64,000 nucleotides of DNA. It comes from Isoetes taiwanensis (Eukaryota > Streptophyta > Lycopodiopsida > Isoetales > Isoetaceae). The notes under the pieces were generated by a model that saw only the letters and a list, made by a program, of their open reading frames with translations, searched no databases and was not told the origin of the DNA. This document shows, one piece after another, positions 32,050 through 43,851 of the stretch (the first letter of the stretch is position 1; each line of letters begins with the position of its first letter). Where the stretch lies: NCBI GenBank assembly GCA_021234155.1, contig JAJEKV010000125.1:1520475-1584474 (forward strand), read 5' to 3'. Position numbers and translations under genes: made by a program.

Positions 32050-33967
32050 GGTAGATTGCATAAGAAACTTAAATGTGCAAACGTATAAGTCTCAAAGGCC
32101 ATAAATTTGGCATAATCATTTAAACATTATTTAAATATTGGTGCTTACCACACCATTTCACCAAAAGCATAATACAAAGTCATATTGTATATGATCTTAT
32201 ATGCCTTACTTCATCTAGAAGCATATTCAAACAATCCCCAAGATCAAGTTATATAACCTAACTATATATAGTAGCCCTATAGCATTAATCAGTAGGCACC
32301 ATGTTCTACAAGCCATATGTACATCAGCCCTGTAACTGCACTACTAGCATCTATCTAGCATATATCAGTTAATCCATGTTCTACAACATCTACAAAGGAG
32401 CATAAACAAGCATAATTGAAGACCACATCTACAGCAGACTAGAACAACCCAGCCTTAACAAGCCCACAAATGATCTCATAAACATGCATATACGACAAAA
32501 TACTAAAGCAAGCGGCATGCATTTAATCTAGCAATCTATCTAGAGCAGCACTGACCAGCCCACAGATGACCCCACATTTATGCACGACACAAACAACCAA
32601 AATGTACCAAAGAACCTCTAGCCAAATTACGGTAACTGCTGTATAATTTCATAATCAATACCAAATGTCAGCCGATACTTATTTAGCATTACTTATGAAG
32701 GAAGCATCCAGTATACAGGATTGCAAATGCCAGAGCAAATGGCATACAACCAGACTATTCCTGTAGATTATAAGACAATTCTTTCTAATATGCAGCTTAT
32801 TTCTCTGTCATAATCCATAGATTCTTTGAAGAATAGAAAAACGAAATCAGAATCTTGCCATGTTTTTACAAGTAGATAGCCATTCAAACCTGTTTGAGAG
32901 GCCGAAATATTTAACTCCAGATGCTAACTTCATGTTGATTCTATTTCGTATAGACTTCCTGCCAGGATATCATCTTGGTTCTTGCAGTGTAGGGCAACAA
33001 GAGGCACAGCATCACGGCTGCATCGAACCAGGTCGCATCATCATTTTAAGGCAAGAGGCGCTCCATTTATTCTTAGTTCCATGCTCCATTTATTCTTAGT
33101 TCCATGCTTTCGCATAAGCTTCTCTTCCAGCCTCAAACAAGCCTTGCCATTCTTGCCATTTAGCCAGGTGAGTCTATTTGCATTGGATATGAAACCCCAG
33201 CACATATAGCATTCTGCTCCTGTATTGAATAGCAGCAGTTGCTTTTGCATCCATCCTACATCAGTTTTTCGCTTGAAAGCCAACCCGTTGCTCCACAAAA
33301 TCGTCACCATCAGCATTATTTTAGAACCACATATCTCAGATGTGCTATTGAGGGCGTCAAATCTGTGCTATGAAGATTTACAGCAACAAAGAAACCCTAG
33401 AAACATAGATTCGGCATCTGTGAATGGCCATTTTGGCGCCAGAATAATGTTAGCATATTGCTATATGTAAAATGGCATTTGTAGGCTTTATTCGATATGC
33501 CATATGCATATACGCTTTACCAAATGCATATGCATGCAAACCAAGGTACAAATCACTTTTACAATAAATACTTTCCTTTAAAGTTGTCATATCTCTAATA
33601 TCTCAAGCTTTTTTGTAATAAAGGAATGGCCCCACAAAAATATTGAGATATTTAAGCCCTCCTATTTTCCACTATATCCAATAAGTCAATATCCTTGCAA
33701 AAGCCTTTCCCAAGACAACAATTTATTTTTCTCTATAGCTTTGTAACCTTCTAACTTGCTTTTTACATACGGCCACAAAGGGGCAACATGGATTCAATGC
33801 AAAAGCTTTAAACAAATGGTTAATCTTTAAAACCATTTTAATTTTGAGCCAATTTACACCCATTTCGGTGTTCTCTCCCACCCTTAGGGTCCACAAACAT
33901 GCATGTTATATGCAATCAACTATGTTTTTGAAAACAAGTGTATACCATAAAAAACATGTTAGAAGAT
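32050..33967. other. Remainder of array unit D; no gene recognised
   Basis: Diverged relatives of units B and C are recognisable near 32.76-32.95 kb (CTAATATGCA.CTTATTTC, GAAGAATAGAAAAACGAAATC). The minus-strand frame at 33041-33316 is open for 92 codons but spans a 23-bp tandem repeat and matches no family I know. Confidence 0.4.
33061..33106. repeat. 23-bp perfect tandem duplication
   Basis: CTCCATTTATTCTTAGTTCC followed by ATG is present twice without a mismatch. Confidence 0.9.
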
Positions 33968-34120
33968 CTTCTTCTTCTTCTTCTTCTTCTTCTTCTTCTT
34001 CTTCTTCTTCTTCTTCTTCTTCTTCTTCTTCTTCTTCTCTTCTTCTTCTTCTTCTTCTTCTTCTTCTTCTTCTTCTTCTTCTTCTTCTTCTTCTTCTTCT
34101 TCTTCTTCTTCTTCTTCTTC
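33968..34120. repeat. (TTC)n microsatellite, about 50 units
   Basis: About 153 bp with one frame-changing interruption (CTCT near 34040). Sixth and last tract of the array; the block after it is only weakly like the others. Confidence 0.95.
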
Positions 34121-34261
34121 AATAATTTTAAGAATGTACTATCTTATACCAAAGACACAAAAAATTTACATATAATATTATATAAGACGTAAATAAGATC
34201 CCCAAATGTCATCTTTATCATATATAGTTTGGATACTAGGTATTGACCATACAATCTATCC

Positions 34262-34545
34262 TTAAATTTCACAAAGTAGTAGAGAGATCATTCTTGAAGC
34301 AGGTGACACCTTCTTTTTCAGATTATCCAGTAGACCAATGCTCTCGTGATATGAAACACCGATTTCTTAAGTCTCGGCCAATGTCTAGGCAAAAAACCAA
34401 GAAGAATTTGCTAACTAGTGACACACGACTGAAAATGAGTGTTCAACTCATGTCCATATGGCATGAACATTATCAGACAAGACAAAGAAATGTTCAATAG
34501 TCAGGTGACACCTTGCATACTGGCAGAACTGGGCTTATTCATGGT
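34262..34545 (-). pseudogene. Relic of LINE ORF2 C-terminus (zinc-finger region)
   Basis: The minus strand reads FCQYARCHLTIEHFFVLSDN then VHAIW, matching the C-x4-C...E-H pattern of the zf-RVT domain after reverse transcriptase in plant L1-like elements, where IEHL..CP.A..IW is usual. Three or more stops follow. It is an isolated fragment without a visible tail, lying between the (TTC)n array and the next LINE end. Confidence 0.5.
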
Positions 34546-34569
34546 TTAAATGAATGTACCTTTACATTT

Positions 34570-34672
34570 ACTTTCTAATCCTGATACTAATAGTTTGTTG
34601 TGCTCTTTGATTAGTCCCATAGGCCTATTGGTCTTCGTGGACGATAAAAATCCATTCAATTTAATTCTTGCT
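34570..34672 (+). mobile_element. Isolated LINE 3' end (second lineage)
   Basis: CTAATCCTGATACTAATAG followed by TCCCATAGGCCTATTGGTCT, TCGTGGACGATAAAAA and a CATTCAATTTAATTC tail matches the 3' ends of the LINE at 11.2-12.6 kb and of the one at 35.0-37.3 kb. Only about 100 bp is present, so it is a strongly 5'-truncated copy. Confidence 0.6.
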
Positions 34673-34990
34673 AAGCATTGAACAATCCAGAAAAGCACTA
34701 ACTAATTATGAATGATACTGCCATCCTAAATGCAGTTCACAATACGATGATAATGTCTTGCAATGTCAATGCCAGTTTGAAGATGGAGGCAAGAGGGTAG
34801 TAGAGGTCATTAGCATGTAATAATGTTGTACTAAATTCTTATCCAATGACATGTTTCCATTAGTTTTCCAAGTCTATTCCTCTAGGCACTGTTCCATTAT
34901 ATTGGACTTTGCATTGGTCCATTTTGATCCCAAATGGCCACCAACCGTCTGAAATATACTATAATACATAAAGTAAAGTGGGAAAGAACC

Positions 34991-37260
34991 GAATAGAATA
35001 GAATAGAATAGTTTTTTAACGTCCACGGAGACCAATAGGTCATGGGACCCATACAATGGGCTAGTACGATCATTACTACTAGGATTAAAAACCTCACCGA
35101 AGGTTTTCAAAGGGAAAACCTTGCGCGGTAATGATGATACTAGGCAAGCAGAGATAATGACTCACCGAGGGCTCGCAATTGCGCACGCTTTATCTAGAAC
35201 CTCGGCATGTATAATGCCAAGTCATGGCGCATGGTGCTCGAGAAGTTGTGGAGGCGTGGAATGGAATGCTAAGGTCAAAAAAATGATTCCGACTATCTCA
35301 AAAGCAGGCAAACTTCGGGAGAGTATGGCTTTCATCTTCAATAACCCAGAATCGCAATGTTAGCACATAGTCGCTTCAAGGCAATTGGCCCGCCTTCCCA
35401 TCTACTTGTCTCAATCCCAAACTTGTAACGGGACCCCGTGCTAATTGATGCAATAGCTACAAGTTTGTTCCTGACAATGAAGCAAGTAAATAAGCTTGGG
35501 GGTCCTCGTGCCAAGGTGGATTTATGTGTGCATGATAATGACCGATTTTCACTTGGGCTAAAGTAACTCCGTCCATATCTTTTTGAAAAACGCCCATTGA
35601 GATATTGTTGCAAAAGCTCGGATCGAACCGCAAGCATCGGCAACGGGCAAACCATGTAGTGCAATGCTCTTTTCCAACATCATTTCAAACGCCGAGGGAT
35701 TCAACCATGGCAAGTGCAAGAACGATACTTTAACATCATCCATGTGGTGCACCTTGCGCATATAGTGGAGATGGCGCTTCATGGCGGCATGTTGAAGAGG
35801 CCAAAACCCGCCTCTTGTAAAAGAATAGCATAGGGGCACCGCGTTTTAACCAGGTCTGTGAGAAAGGATTTTTGCACCTGCCTGCTTTCCCAAGCATTAG
35901 CACTAATGGCGTGCCCCCACACGCCAACCATACAAGAAATAAAGACTACCAAAGCCCTCAAACAAGTGGGCTTCCGTGGCTAATCATGAATTTCTCAAAA
36001 AACAATTGTTTTGCATTGCATAGAGTGCTCCCCATCCGGAAGACCACCCGCTTGGTAATACAATCGTTTCCCAAAGTGTGTTCTTACGCAATTCTACACC
36101 AAGATACTTGTAGCTATCTACAAACTTCAACTTCGCAAATTATCATAGTGCATAGGGGGAACATTGTGACGAGAAGATTGAACTACCAAAGCTTGGTCTT
36201 TTGGAGATTAACACGCAAACCTGTGTTCTCACAAAAACATGTAAATGTTGCTGCATACTAGCAGCGGTATGTGCCAGAAGTGAAACATCATCAGCATACA
36301 TAAGTTGCCTAATGATATATAGTGTGCTAAATGTGGACCTCCACCGCCATGATTATCAAGCCATTCTTCCAATTGATCAATGTACAAGCCAAAGAGTGTA
36401 GGAGATAAAGGGCAACCCTGACGAACTCCAATATTGCTAGTGATTTGAGTACCTGATGCTGGAAATTTAGCAAAAACCCTTTCATAGAGCCAATAAACTG
36501 CATTTTGAAGATCTTGTGGAACCCTCAGTGCCGCAACTGCCAAAGAAGCTCGCGTAAATCGGTATCAAAAGTAGAAGTAAAATCCAAAAGCATATATAGA
36601 GGTCTTGTTTTAACTTGACTATGTTCAATAAGCATGTGCAATGTGAAAATATGGTCTATTGTAGAATGGCATGGACGAAAAGCCCCCTCGTCTCTACAAC
36701 ACGCACACCAAGATATGTTCAAATATGATGTCAACTGCTTCTCGGTAAGACTGGCTAGAGCTTTGAAAATATGGAACTTACCATGATCATGCGATAATTA
36801 GAAGGGTCATGCCATCACCCGCTTTGTAAATTGGTACAACCCACCGACACTTCAAGTTTACAAGCCTTCTTGCAAAGCTTGATTTAAAAGAGTAGTGATG
36901 ATTGGAAGCAACAGCGGACCCCCATTTAAGCAATTTCGCACCAAACCTTTAGAAGATCGTGAGACTTGCCATTGAATAGATGTCATAGCCCTTCTTTTGA
37001 CTTCTTCCTCCTCAGGAATTGAAGAATATCACCTACCAAAGGAGGCACAAATTAAAGGACTCGGGATGATCATATAAGTGGACCAATCGCTCATCCCATT
37101 GCTAACATAGAAATATGTCCAAGAGTAGGAGGTGGTCGATATAATATTTTTCGCCCGGAGGTCCTGAGGCTCACGAAGCTTGATAATTCAAACATTTGCT
37201 TCGATGCTCCGGCAAAAGCTGCCTCTAAAAAAGAGAAAAAAGTTGTCCTCTAGGATCATG
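34991..37260 (-). mobile_element. Second-lineage LINE with recognisable RT, decayed
   Basis: Minus-strand order: near 36.9 kb LLKWG.. and near 36.8 kb IYKAGDGM and NYRMIMVSSIFSK; 36734-36525 has AFRPCHSTIDHIFTLHMLIE and LYMLLDFTSTFDT, with the catalytic Asp in the LDF block; 36543-36229 has NIGVRQGCPLSPTLFGLYID; YADDVSLLAHTAASMQQHL is readable near 36.3 kb in another frame. Then SRQVQKSFLTDLVKTRCPYA and MKRHLHYMRKVHHMDD, matching the C-terminal domain of the copy at 11.5-11.9 kb, and GVIEDESHTLPKFACF near 35.3 kb as the zinc cluster. The 3' end has the family's CCTATTGGTCTCCGTGGACG motif and a (TATTC)n tail (GAATA repeats at 34991-35011). Many frameshifts and stops. Confidence 0.85.
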
Positions 37261-37269
37261 ATGTGATGT

Positions 37270-37945
37270 CCATTAAAGGGAACCCTAAAACATAATACAG
37301 AACTGTAGGCATCAGAGGGACGTCAAATTAGGTGGACGCCCAATGTGACCGAAGTTATACAATGCCATAATGTAAAGAACAATATTTACAACCTCATAAA
37401 TCAAGTAGCTCTTAAAAAGTATGTTTTTTAGGAGGAGTCTAAAGTAGCATTACAACATAATGTGCATTTGAAAGTAAAGTAATGTTTTGACAAATTTTTG
37501 TTTCGAAATGTCCACATGGTCAAGCCCAAATCCAGACTTCAAGCCGCCTTTGTTGAGTTCTTAAGCATCAGCTTTTGTCTCTGGTCATTCATCATATAAA
37601 AGTTATGTAGGTTGTTTTTTTGAGTTGGCATAAAAATGTGGCTGCGTAATAGGGCAAACATTCCACGCAGTGTGATGGGTCTGGAGAGGAGGAGGGGATT
37701 GAAAGAGGGAGGTCGTTCGCGGATAGATTTGTGATGGTTTATAGAGCTCGATCTTCCTCTGAATGTATGATGACCTAGCATTGATTCAAATTTATCATCT
37801 CTCGATTTGAAGGATTTTGTTGTTCTAGGGCAAGCATATTTTCACAAATCGAAAAGGTGTTCCAATACCCCGAAAATACCCCCAAAATGCCTATAGAATC
37901 CCTTTTCTATAGAACAATGGGATATAAATGGATTTTTTAGAATCT
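37270..37945. other. No gene recognised
   Basis: No coding, RNA or tandem-repeat feature that I can support. Confidence 0.45.
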
Positions 37946-37950
37946 GGTAT

Positions 37951-38200
37951 TTGGCCATAATCCCCCCTTTCCTTATTTGTAATGCGATAATACCCCCTGC
38001 TACATTTTGCCATAATTCCCCCTTTCTTTGTTTGTAAAACAATACCCTATTACATTTGGCTATAATCCCCTTTCCTAGTTTGGTCATAATCCCGGTTTGG
38101 CCACATGATCCCCATTTCCTCATTTTGTAATATAATACCCTCATTTGTTTGTAATATAATAATTCATTTATGTAATACCTGTTATAGAAATACCCCATTA
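37951..38200. repeat. Degenerate minisatellite of about 50-55 bp
   Basis: The pair TTTGGCCATAATCCCC and TTTGTAATATAATACCCC alternates along the block: anchors of the first lie near 37951, 38006, 38056, 38080 and 38100. Copies differ in length. The long minus-strand frame across it (37842-38198) is a by-product. Confidence 0.7.
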
Positions 38201-38209
38201 TACCCCAAG

Positions 38210-41200
38210 TATTCTATTTAGTTGAAAAACATTTCCCGTAATTATATTTTCCGGTGAATTTGGTTACCTATATTCTAAGCAACTTATCCATTTTGAATTC
38301 AAATTCCATTCACAATTCCACGCCATCAATTTCATTTGTAAATAAAAGCTAAGTCTTCATTGCAAAAGAATTACATTTCCAAAGATTTAAGTATTTCATT
38401 TCACAAATTCACAAATGAGGTACATAGCAATATGTAGAAGTAGAATTCCCAAATTTAAATAAGCAAGTACAACCAGAATCATCATTTTACAACTTTTTCA
38501 AGTTTTGATACACCAAATATTTGAAGATATATTTTCCTCTAAATATATCTCATTCTCTCAGAATGAGGGGTTCAAAAGTTTAACTAAGAACCTTCAAATC
38601 CATTACGATGTTTGCAAAGTCATCCATGGCTCAGAAATCTCCCTCCTTTGTATTCATGACAAAGGGTCCATATTGACCATCGCTCATTGATGGTCAGCTC
38701 CAAAGAATGAGCACAAAACCGAATTCAACTTACTTCAGAATATTCCATATAGAGACTTCCATTTCCGCCTTCCCAATACAAGTGTATAATGAGAGCTAAC
38801 AAAGCAGAGGTGCAGACGCTCCAGCGGTCAGCTTCCCTTCTAAGGTGGGGAATAAAGCATTCCATCCCTCCGAAATGGGCTCATGAAAATTGGCCTCGTG
38901 AAAGTGTTATATCAAGATACATGGTTGGTGTCCTAGTGTATACAATGTAAGATTTAACACCAAGACTTCCCTAATAATCGCTACCTTCACACCATCTTTT
39001 CAAATACTAAAATATTCTCGACTTTTGTAATTTTGATAGTAACTATCAAGAATCCTAAACATTGCTCCTTGGTGTTAACATTTTGTTCTCGAGATGAGAG
39101 ACTTTTTATCTTTAACTCAAATCAATAATTTATTAATTAGAATACCACATCTTATACTTTTAAGCAAGATTTTACCCACAACTTGCTGCGTGATTTCACC
39201 CACAATAATTTTAATTCGCAATCATCCACCGCAAATAGAGGACGCTTTCATCAAATTAACCGTGATAATTCGCATTACCACGCACCAATTAAAGGAGTTC
39301 TTATTATCAAGTTATAAAATACATCACCAAAACCATCAGGCGGTTTTCGCTGAGAATTAGAATAATACCAGATTGTTTGTGAAAATGTGATAGCTAAGCT
39401 TTTATAATTATCAGCTCCAAGCTATGGACTGGGAAAAGCTCTTTACACTTAGCAGCTAAGTCGCTTTTTTAACATACATCGCTGCATGCATTTTTCAAAG
39501 GTGTATTATGTTTTGCATACATGAGTAAGAAAGGAAATAACAGAGACCTCGGGCGCATAAATTTTGAGGTTTTAATACTTCATTTGTAAGGAAGAAGAAA
39601 GCACCCATAAATCACCAAGATTTAATTGTACCCTTATGACCCGCAAAGTCTTGATGAGTAAAAGCGGGCCACGGCGCATGTCAAATGTCAGTTTCTAGTT
39701 GAAAATGGCACCACTCTTTTCATTCACATTTGTCTACCTCAAGCATGTAAGTCACCGCCTCAAATCTGGTGGTAAAAATATGCAATATCAACAGCTCCAA
39801 CACGCTGTATTTCAAACTAGAGTATGTATACCAATTCTATCTAGCAAACATGGAAATACAACACCAAAGAAATGGAAACAACTTGCTCGGGGTTTAGGTC
39901 TAAATGGATATTAACAAAACAGAGTTGAACACGCTGATCTCGCAAAGAAAGGGGAAGAGGGAACTAACTAAATTGGAATCACAAAACCAAAGATATTGTT
40001 ACTATATCCATATGTACTAATGGAGAGGCAGAGGCAAAGAATTAAAATACGCTTTGCTCAAGGCTTGAGAATATAAAAGAAAAAATGCAACTAGATTTAA
40101 GTTGCATCTCATCGCCTAAATGAAAAAGATGTCATCATCCTCCGAAATCTCATCTTTTTCATTGATAGACACCCACCCTCTCTCAATATTGTGTGTCGAT
40201 CGAGGAGTTTGCTAATATCAGTCATTGCAAACCGCATATTATAGATCTCTTTGATACACATGTTCCCCGCTTTGGATCCATCTTATGCAAAGCTCTAGCA
40301 AATTGGTTTTGTTATCGAGAATTGCTATGCTCAAAGCATGCCCTTCAAGAAAGCCCGGATCAATGAGTTTTGTCCTCGTGATGGCCTTTGTTCAGATCCT
40401 CAGTCGCCAAAGTATTCTTAAGCCTCAAGGAAATCATATGCATATTCAAACGAAGAAGATCCGGTCCAAATTCCTAAACCGAAGCTTCAAGCAATGTAAC
40501 GAATTCATTACAAGAAATATTACTTGTTTTCTACCCGAAAGAGGGCCAAATCAGACTTGCATGTAAATGTAAATGATTCCAATGCCTTTTACCAAAGAGT
40601 TTAGGTGCCTTTATATACAGACATAAAACCGACATTATATATCTTACTGTGAAGGAAGGTACTCAAGCAATAGCCATATGATTTTACCAAATGTTTCATG
40701 GTCGGATTTTGAAGCCAAAATTTTGAGAGTTTACAACCAAAAGATGTCGAACATCCTCCGTCTCTTGTAGATGAATACTGATTCAGAACATTCGCGTGCA
40801 TACCTCGCCCATATTTATAGGGTTTTGCCAACACATTTCCTTTGTCACTTACTATCCACCAAAAAAAACTCGATATATGTTCTTTTGGCTTAAAACATTG
40901 CTCTAAATTTAACTCCATAATTTCGAAAAATCCTTGTCCTCCTAGCACCGGATCCAATCAAATTGCCACGTGGCAACGCTCCAATGGATTTTCAAGCCCT
41001 ACAACTACTTTGAGTCTCTACTACAATGGATTTTGCTCTGCGACCATCCCCGTAATTTTCGTGGTTTCTACCAACGCCTCCTATCTTTTAACGCACTTTT
41101 TGTTCTTGAGGTAATTTGGGATGAAGAAGGCCACGCCGCAACCTTCACCAACCGAAAGCTCCTGAAGGAACGCATTGGCATTGCTTTTTTTTTCAAGCTA

Positions 41201-41220
41201 CCCTTTGCTTGAAGATACCT
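38210..41220. other. No gene recognised; AT-rich intergenic sequence
   Basis: The longest frames (40601-40957 minus, 119 codons; 40285-40566 plus) show no domain I know. No repeats stand out. Confidence 0.4.
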
Positions 41221-41269
41221 TGGTACTTATTGCGAAATCCTCGGTTTATTTAGTAATTTTCCTTCCATT

Positions 41270-41640
41270 CAATCCCCTTTTATTTGAAAATATCTAATCC
41301 ATTTGCAAATTCCCTTTGAATTAGTCCCTTTTTCTCTTTGAAAAATACCCCTAATCCATTTGTAAATTTCTTTTTGAACCAAAAATTTTTTTTCTTGAAA
41401 TTACCCTATTGCATTCTCGAAATTCCCCTTTGACCTACTCCCTTTCTTTGAAAATACCCCAATGTGTATTTGCAATTATTTTTCTACTAATTTCCCCATT
41501 AAAATGTACCCTTTGTTCAAGAATCCCTCGCTTTCCGCTTAACGTCCCCCGCATAATATACCCTTTGTTAAAAAAATTCCTCGTAAAAAGAAATAACCCC
41601 TTGTTTCAAGTCCCCTGCCTCAATGGGGATTTTCCGGGAT
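41270..41640. repeat. Degenerate AT-rich minisatellite (CCATTTG.AAATT...TACCCC)
   Basis: Loose repeats of AATCCATTTGTAAATT, TTTGAAAATACCCC and TGTACCCTTTGTT recur about every 55-75 bp. The word pair resembles that of the 38-kb minisatellite, so the two may share an origin. Confidence 0.45.
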
Positions 41641-41644
41641 GTGA

Positions 41645-42830
41645 GCACCTTTTTCGTTGTTTTCATCACGGAGCTTTGAATAGGGCGATTTGGGAGATGG
41701 GTTCGATTTTAAGTTTGATTTCCGGGATCACTTGGTTCCGTTAGAGCTTAGGCAGCTTATTAAGCATAAAATCTAAGAGAAAAAAATCCAGGAACTTCGG
41801 CCCCATGACCTAAGATTAACATCGCCCGAAAGCAACACATGAGCATGGCTTTGGCTCCTTAGATCATGTCTTTATCTCGATTCCATCCCCTCAAATCCTT
41901 TTTGACGAGCAAAATCACGCATCTAGGGCATATTTATTCCTGTGCATCAACTTATTCCCCGTTAGTAGCCCAATCCTGCCGTAATAGGGTCGCCTGCATA
42001 TTATAGCTCAAACCCCCGACACCTTTCTGCTTTAAACACCTCCCACCGACGGGCATGATCCGTACTCATAACTGCAAATCATATTGACATAATGCCACGC
42101 CGAGGGGGTGCAAACAAAGACTACCCCAAACCCTTGCTGAAAGCTCAAGAATAATGAGGTTTCCCCATGGCTGAAATCCACGTGGGTTATTCTAGCGTCG
42201 GCTACGGGCTACAAAACAAGGGTAAAACCTTTGGCCATGGAATTTGTCAAAAGAATTCAAAAATTCCTACTGATTCGTAATGGTGATGCAACGATTAAAC
42301 CTACTTAGGTTTCTTTGAAGCTACTTTGGGATCCTCAAGAAAAACAATCCTTATGATCATGTAGAAATATGAGAAAAGGATGCCTTTGGGCAGCAAAAGG
42401 AGCCTTCAAGCCTAAAAATATCCGATCCTCTTAAGCATTAAATCGCTTATAAGTTAGTTTCCTAGAAGGAAAATCGAAAGGTATGGACAAATACCGTGAA
42501 AAAAAAAGAGCATGGCTTTAACCCTTGCACCTGCACAAATTGATAAGGTCATTTACAAACTCAAGCCAGATCTATTGTTAGGGCTTCAGAGCTTTAGGAC
42601 ATGGTGTTTTGCCAAAACATATGCGAGCTATGTCTATAAATTGATTGATTGACCATCACCCATTGTTGGGCTTCAATCGAGACACAAGAGCTTGCAAGAG
42701 GATTAAATTATACTCATTTCAATCGAAAAATTTGTTCAAATTGGTAAGTTTAAATCTTCACAAAGAACCCCACTACGGGGCAGGTTTTTTGCATATCTAA
42801 AGAAGATTGGAACTCAGATATATCATCCGA
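41645..42830. other. No gene recognised
   Basis: No supported coding or repeat feature. Confidence 0.45.
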
Positions 42831-42833
42831 TGT

Positions 42834-43237
42834 GGTTAATCCCGACAAAACAGAGGAGTTAATCCGGACATCCCAGACGTCGTGATGGTTAAATCCTGAC
42901 ATCCGATATCAGCTAGGGTGGTTAATTCGACATCCGGATATCACCTTAAATGGTTAATCCTGACAAAAAGTGGTTAATCCGGACAAAACCAAGCGAACCG
43001 CGTATACGCAGAAATTTTGATCGATACCTTTGCTGCCCGCGGGCGGTTTGATCCGCTTTTAAAAGCATGCCAATCGCTTTGTATGCCCTTTATGTTAGAT
43101 TGATGAAGAGAGGAAGAGATTTAAGGCTTAAATAGAGCGTAATCGACAAAAAAGGGCAAAACAGTTGGTTTTGGGCTCAAACTGCAGGTCCGGATTAACC
43201 ACAATGGTTGATAACGTAGGGGTCCGGATTAACCACA
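42834..43237. repeat. Cluster of GGTTAATCCGGACA motifs, direct and inverted
   Basis: Six direct copies, more or less degenerate, begin near 42834, 42857, 42887, 42920, 42952 and 42972. Several are followed by ATCC and two by GATATCA-like sequence. Two identical inverted copies, GGTCCGGATTAACCACA, lie at 43187-43203 and 43221-43237. No coding frame fits. Confidence 0.75.
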
Positions 43238-43322
43238 TCCTGATGATATATACCGGTCTTCCGGCAAAAGATTGAATGTTTGAAAACATCTAAATTTTCT
43301 CCAAATAACACACTCTGTGGGT

Positions 43323-43851
43323 TTAGGACTCTAAAGTTTTTTGGCTCATGTTTTGACCTCGATCTTTGGCAAATCTAATCCAATCCTTGACAACACACAC
43401 TTCCGTGATGTTCACGAATTTCTTCGATGCATGTCCATTTGCGGGATGAATTACCAAAGATATTTCATTTTCAGCTTTAATTGCGCCAGCATAACTTTGT
43501 TCCAAAGAAATTTTATGGCCCTTTGACATATCAATATTTCTATAACTCTGTAACAAAAGCGTATTTCCCAATCCTCGTAGACCGTGAAGCTCAATTCCAA
43601 CTTTTTCTCGATACTTTTCTAACTCGTCTCGGAGTGGTCATGTTCATAACCTGAATTTTGAAAGGCAACTTCTTGGCCCGAGCAGTCTCCTCTAACGTTA
43701 GTATTACTGGGTCAAGGTCTCTTTCACGATTGGCATCCCTCCTGACATCTCTATCAAAGTTCTTATACCGTGGCAAGCAAGCTATGCATCGAATGTCATC
43801 TTGTTTCTTTTGTTGCGTCCACGCCGTAATCTTTCTATTCCATCTCGCCAT
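43323..43851 (-). pseudogene. Frameshifted coding relic with a coiled-coil-like middle
   Basis: An 86-codon frame from ATG 43851 (MARWNRKITAWTQQKKQDD..., then LEETARAKKLPFKIQ) is continued in another frame by LRDELEKYREKVGIELHGLR and a 82-codon stretch ending at 43323 (GHKISLEQSYAG, NEISLVIHPANGH, CVVKDWIRFAKDRG). Joining them needs one frameshift near 43.63 kb. The charged, heptad-like run across the junction suggests a coiled coil followed by a compact C-terminal domain. I do not recognise the family. Confidence 0.35.

Larger units (their letters stand above)
19950..34120. repeat. Higher-order array of about 2.5-3.2-kb units, each ending at a (TTC)n tract
   Basis: Six long (TTC)n tracts start near 20059, 22966, 25497, 28083, 31265 and 33968. 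After five of them (directly, or after a spacer for the fourth) comes a shared block: CTTCTTACC-like sequence, then about 100 bp on, AAATATCCACCCTGGTTTTTA and a GGCCACATCAGGCACTCTCC-like segment (20.36, 23.27, 25.72, 28.87 and 31.47 kb). A second shared block 0.4-0.5 kb further comes in two diverged subtypes: subtype 1 (ACACAATTAGCGTGAAA..., with GGTACATTGGGTCTCTC) at 20.75, 26.05 and 29.23 kb; subtype 2 (CACCCAAACA...TTAGCATTAAAATGG) at 23.57 and 31.95 kb. No transposon protein is recognisable in it, so its class is unknown. Confidence 0.7.

Noticed and set aside
20059-34120. CRISPR-like array of regularly spaced repeats
   Set aside because: The repeats are microsatellites in a eukaryotic context with kilobase spacing; there are no cas genes and no short unique spacers.
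37842-38198. 118-codon minus-strand frame
   Set aside because: It translates the degenerate minisatellite and has a repeating Tyr/Lys/Gly pattern with no domain.
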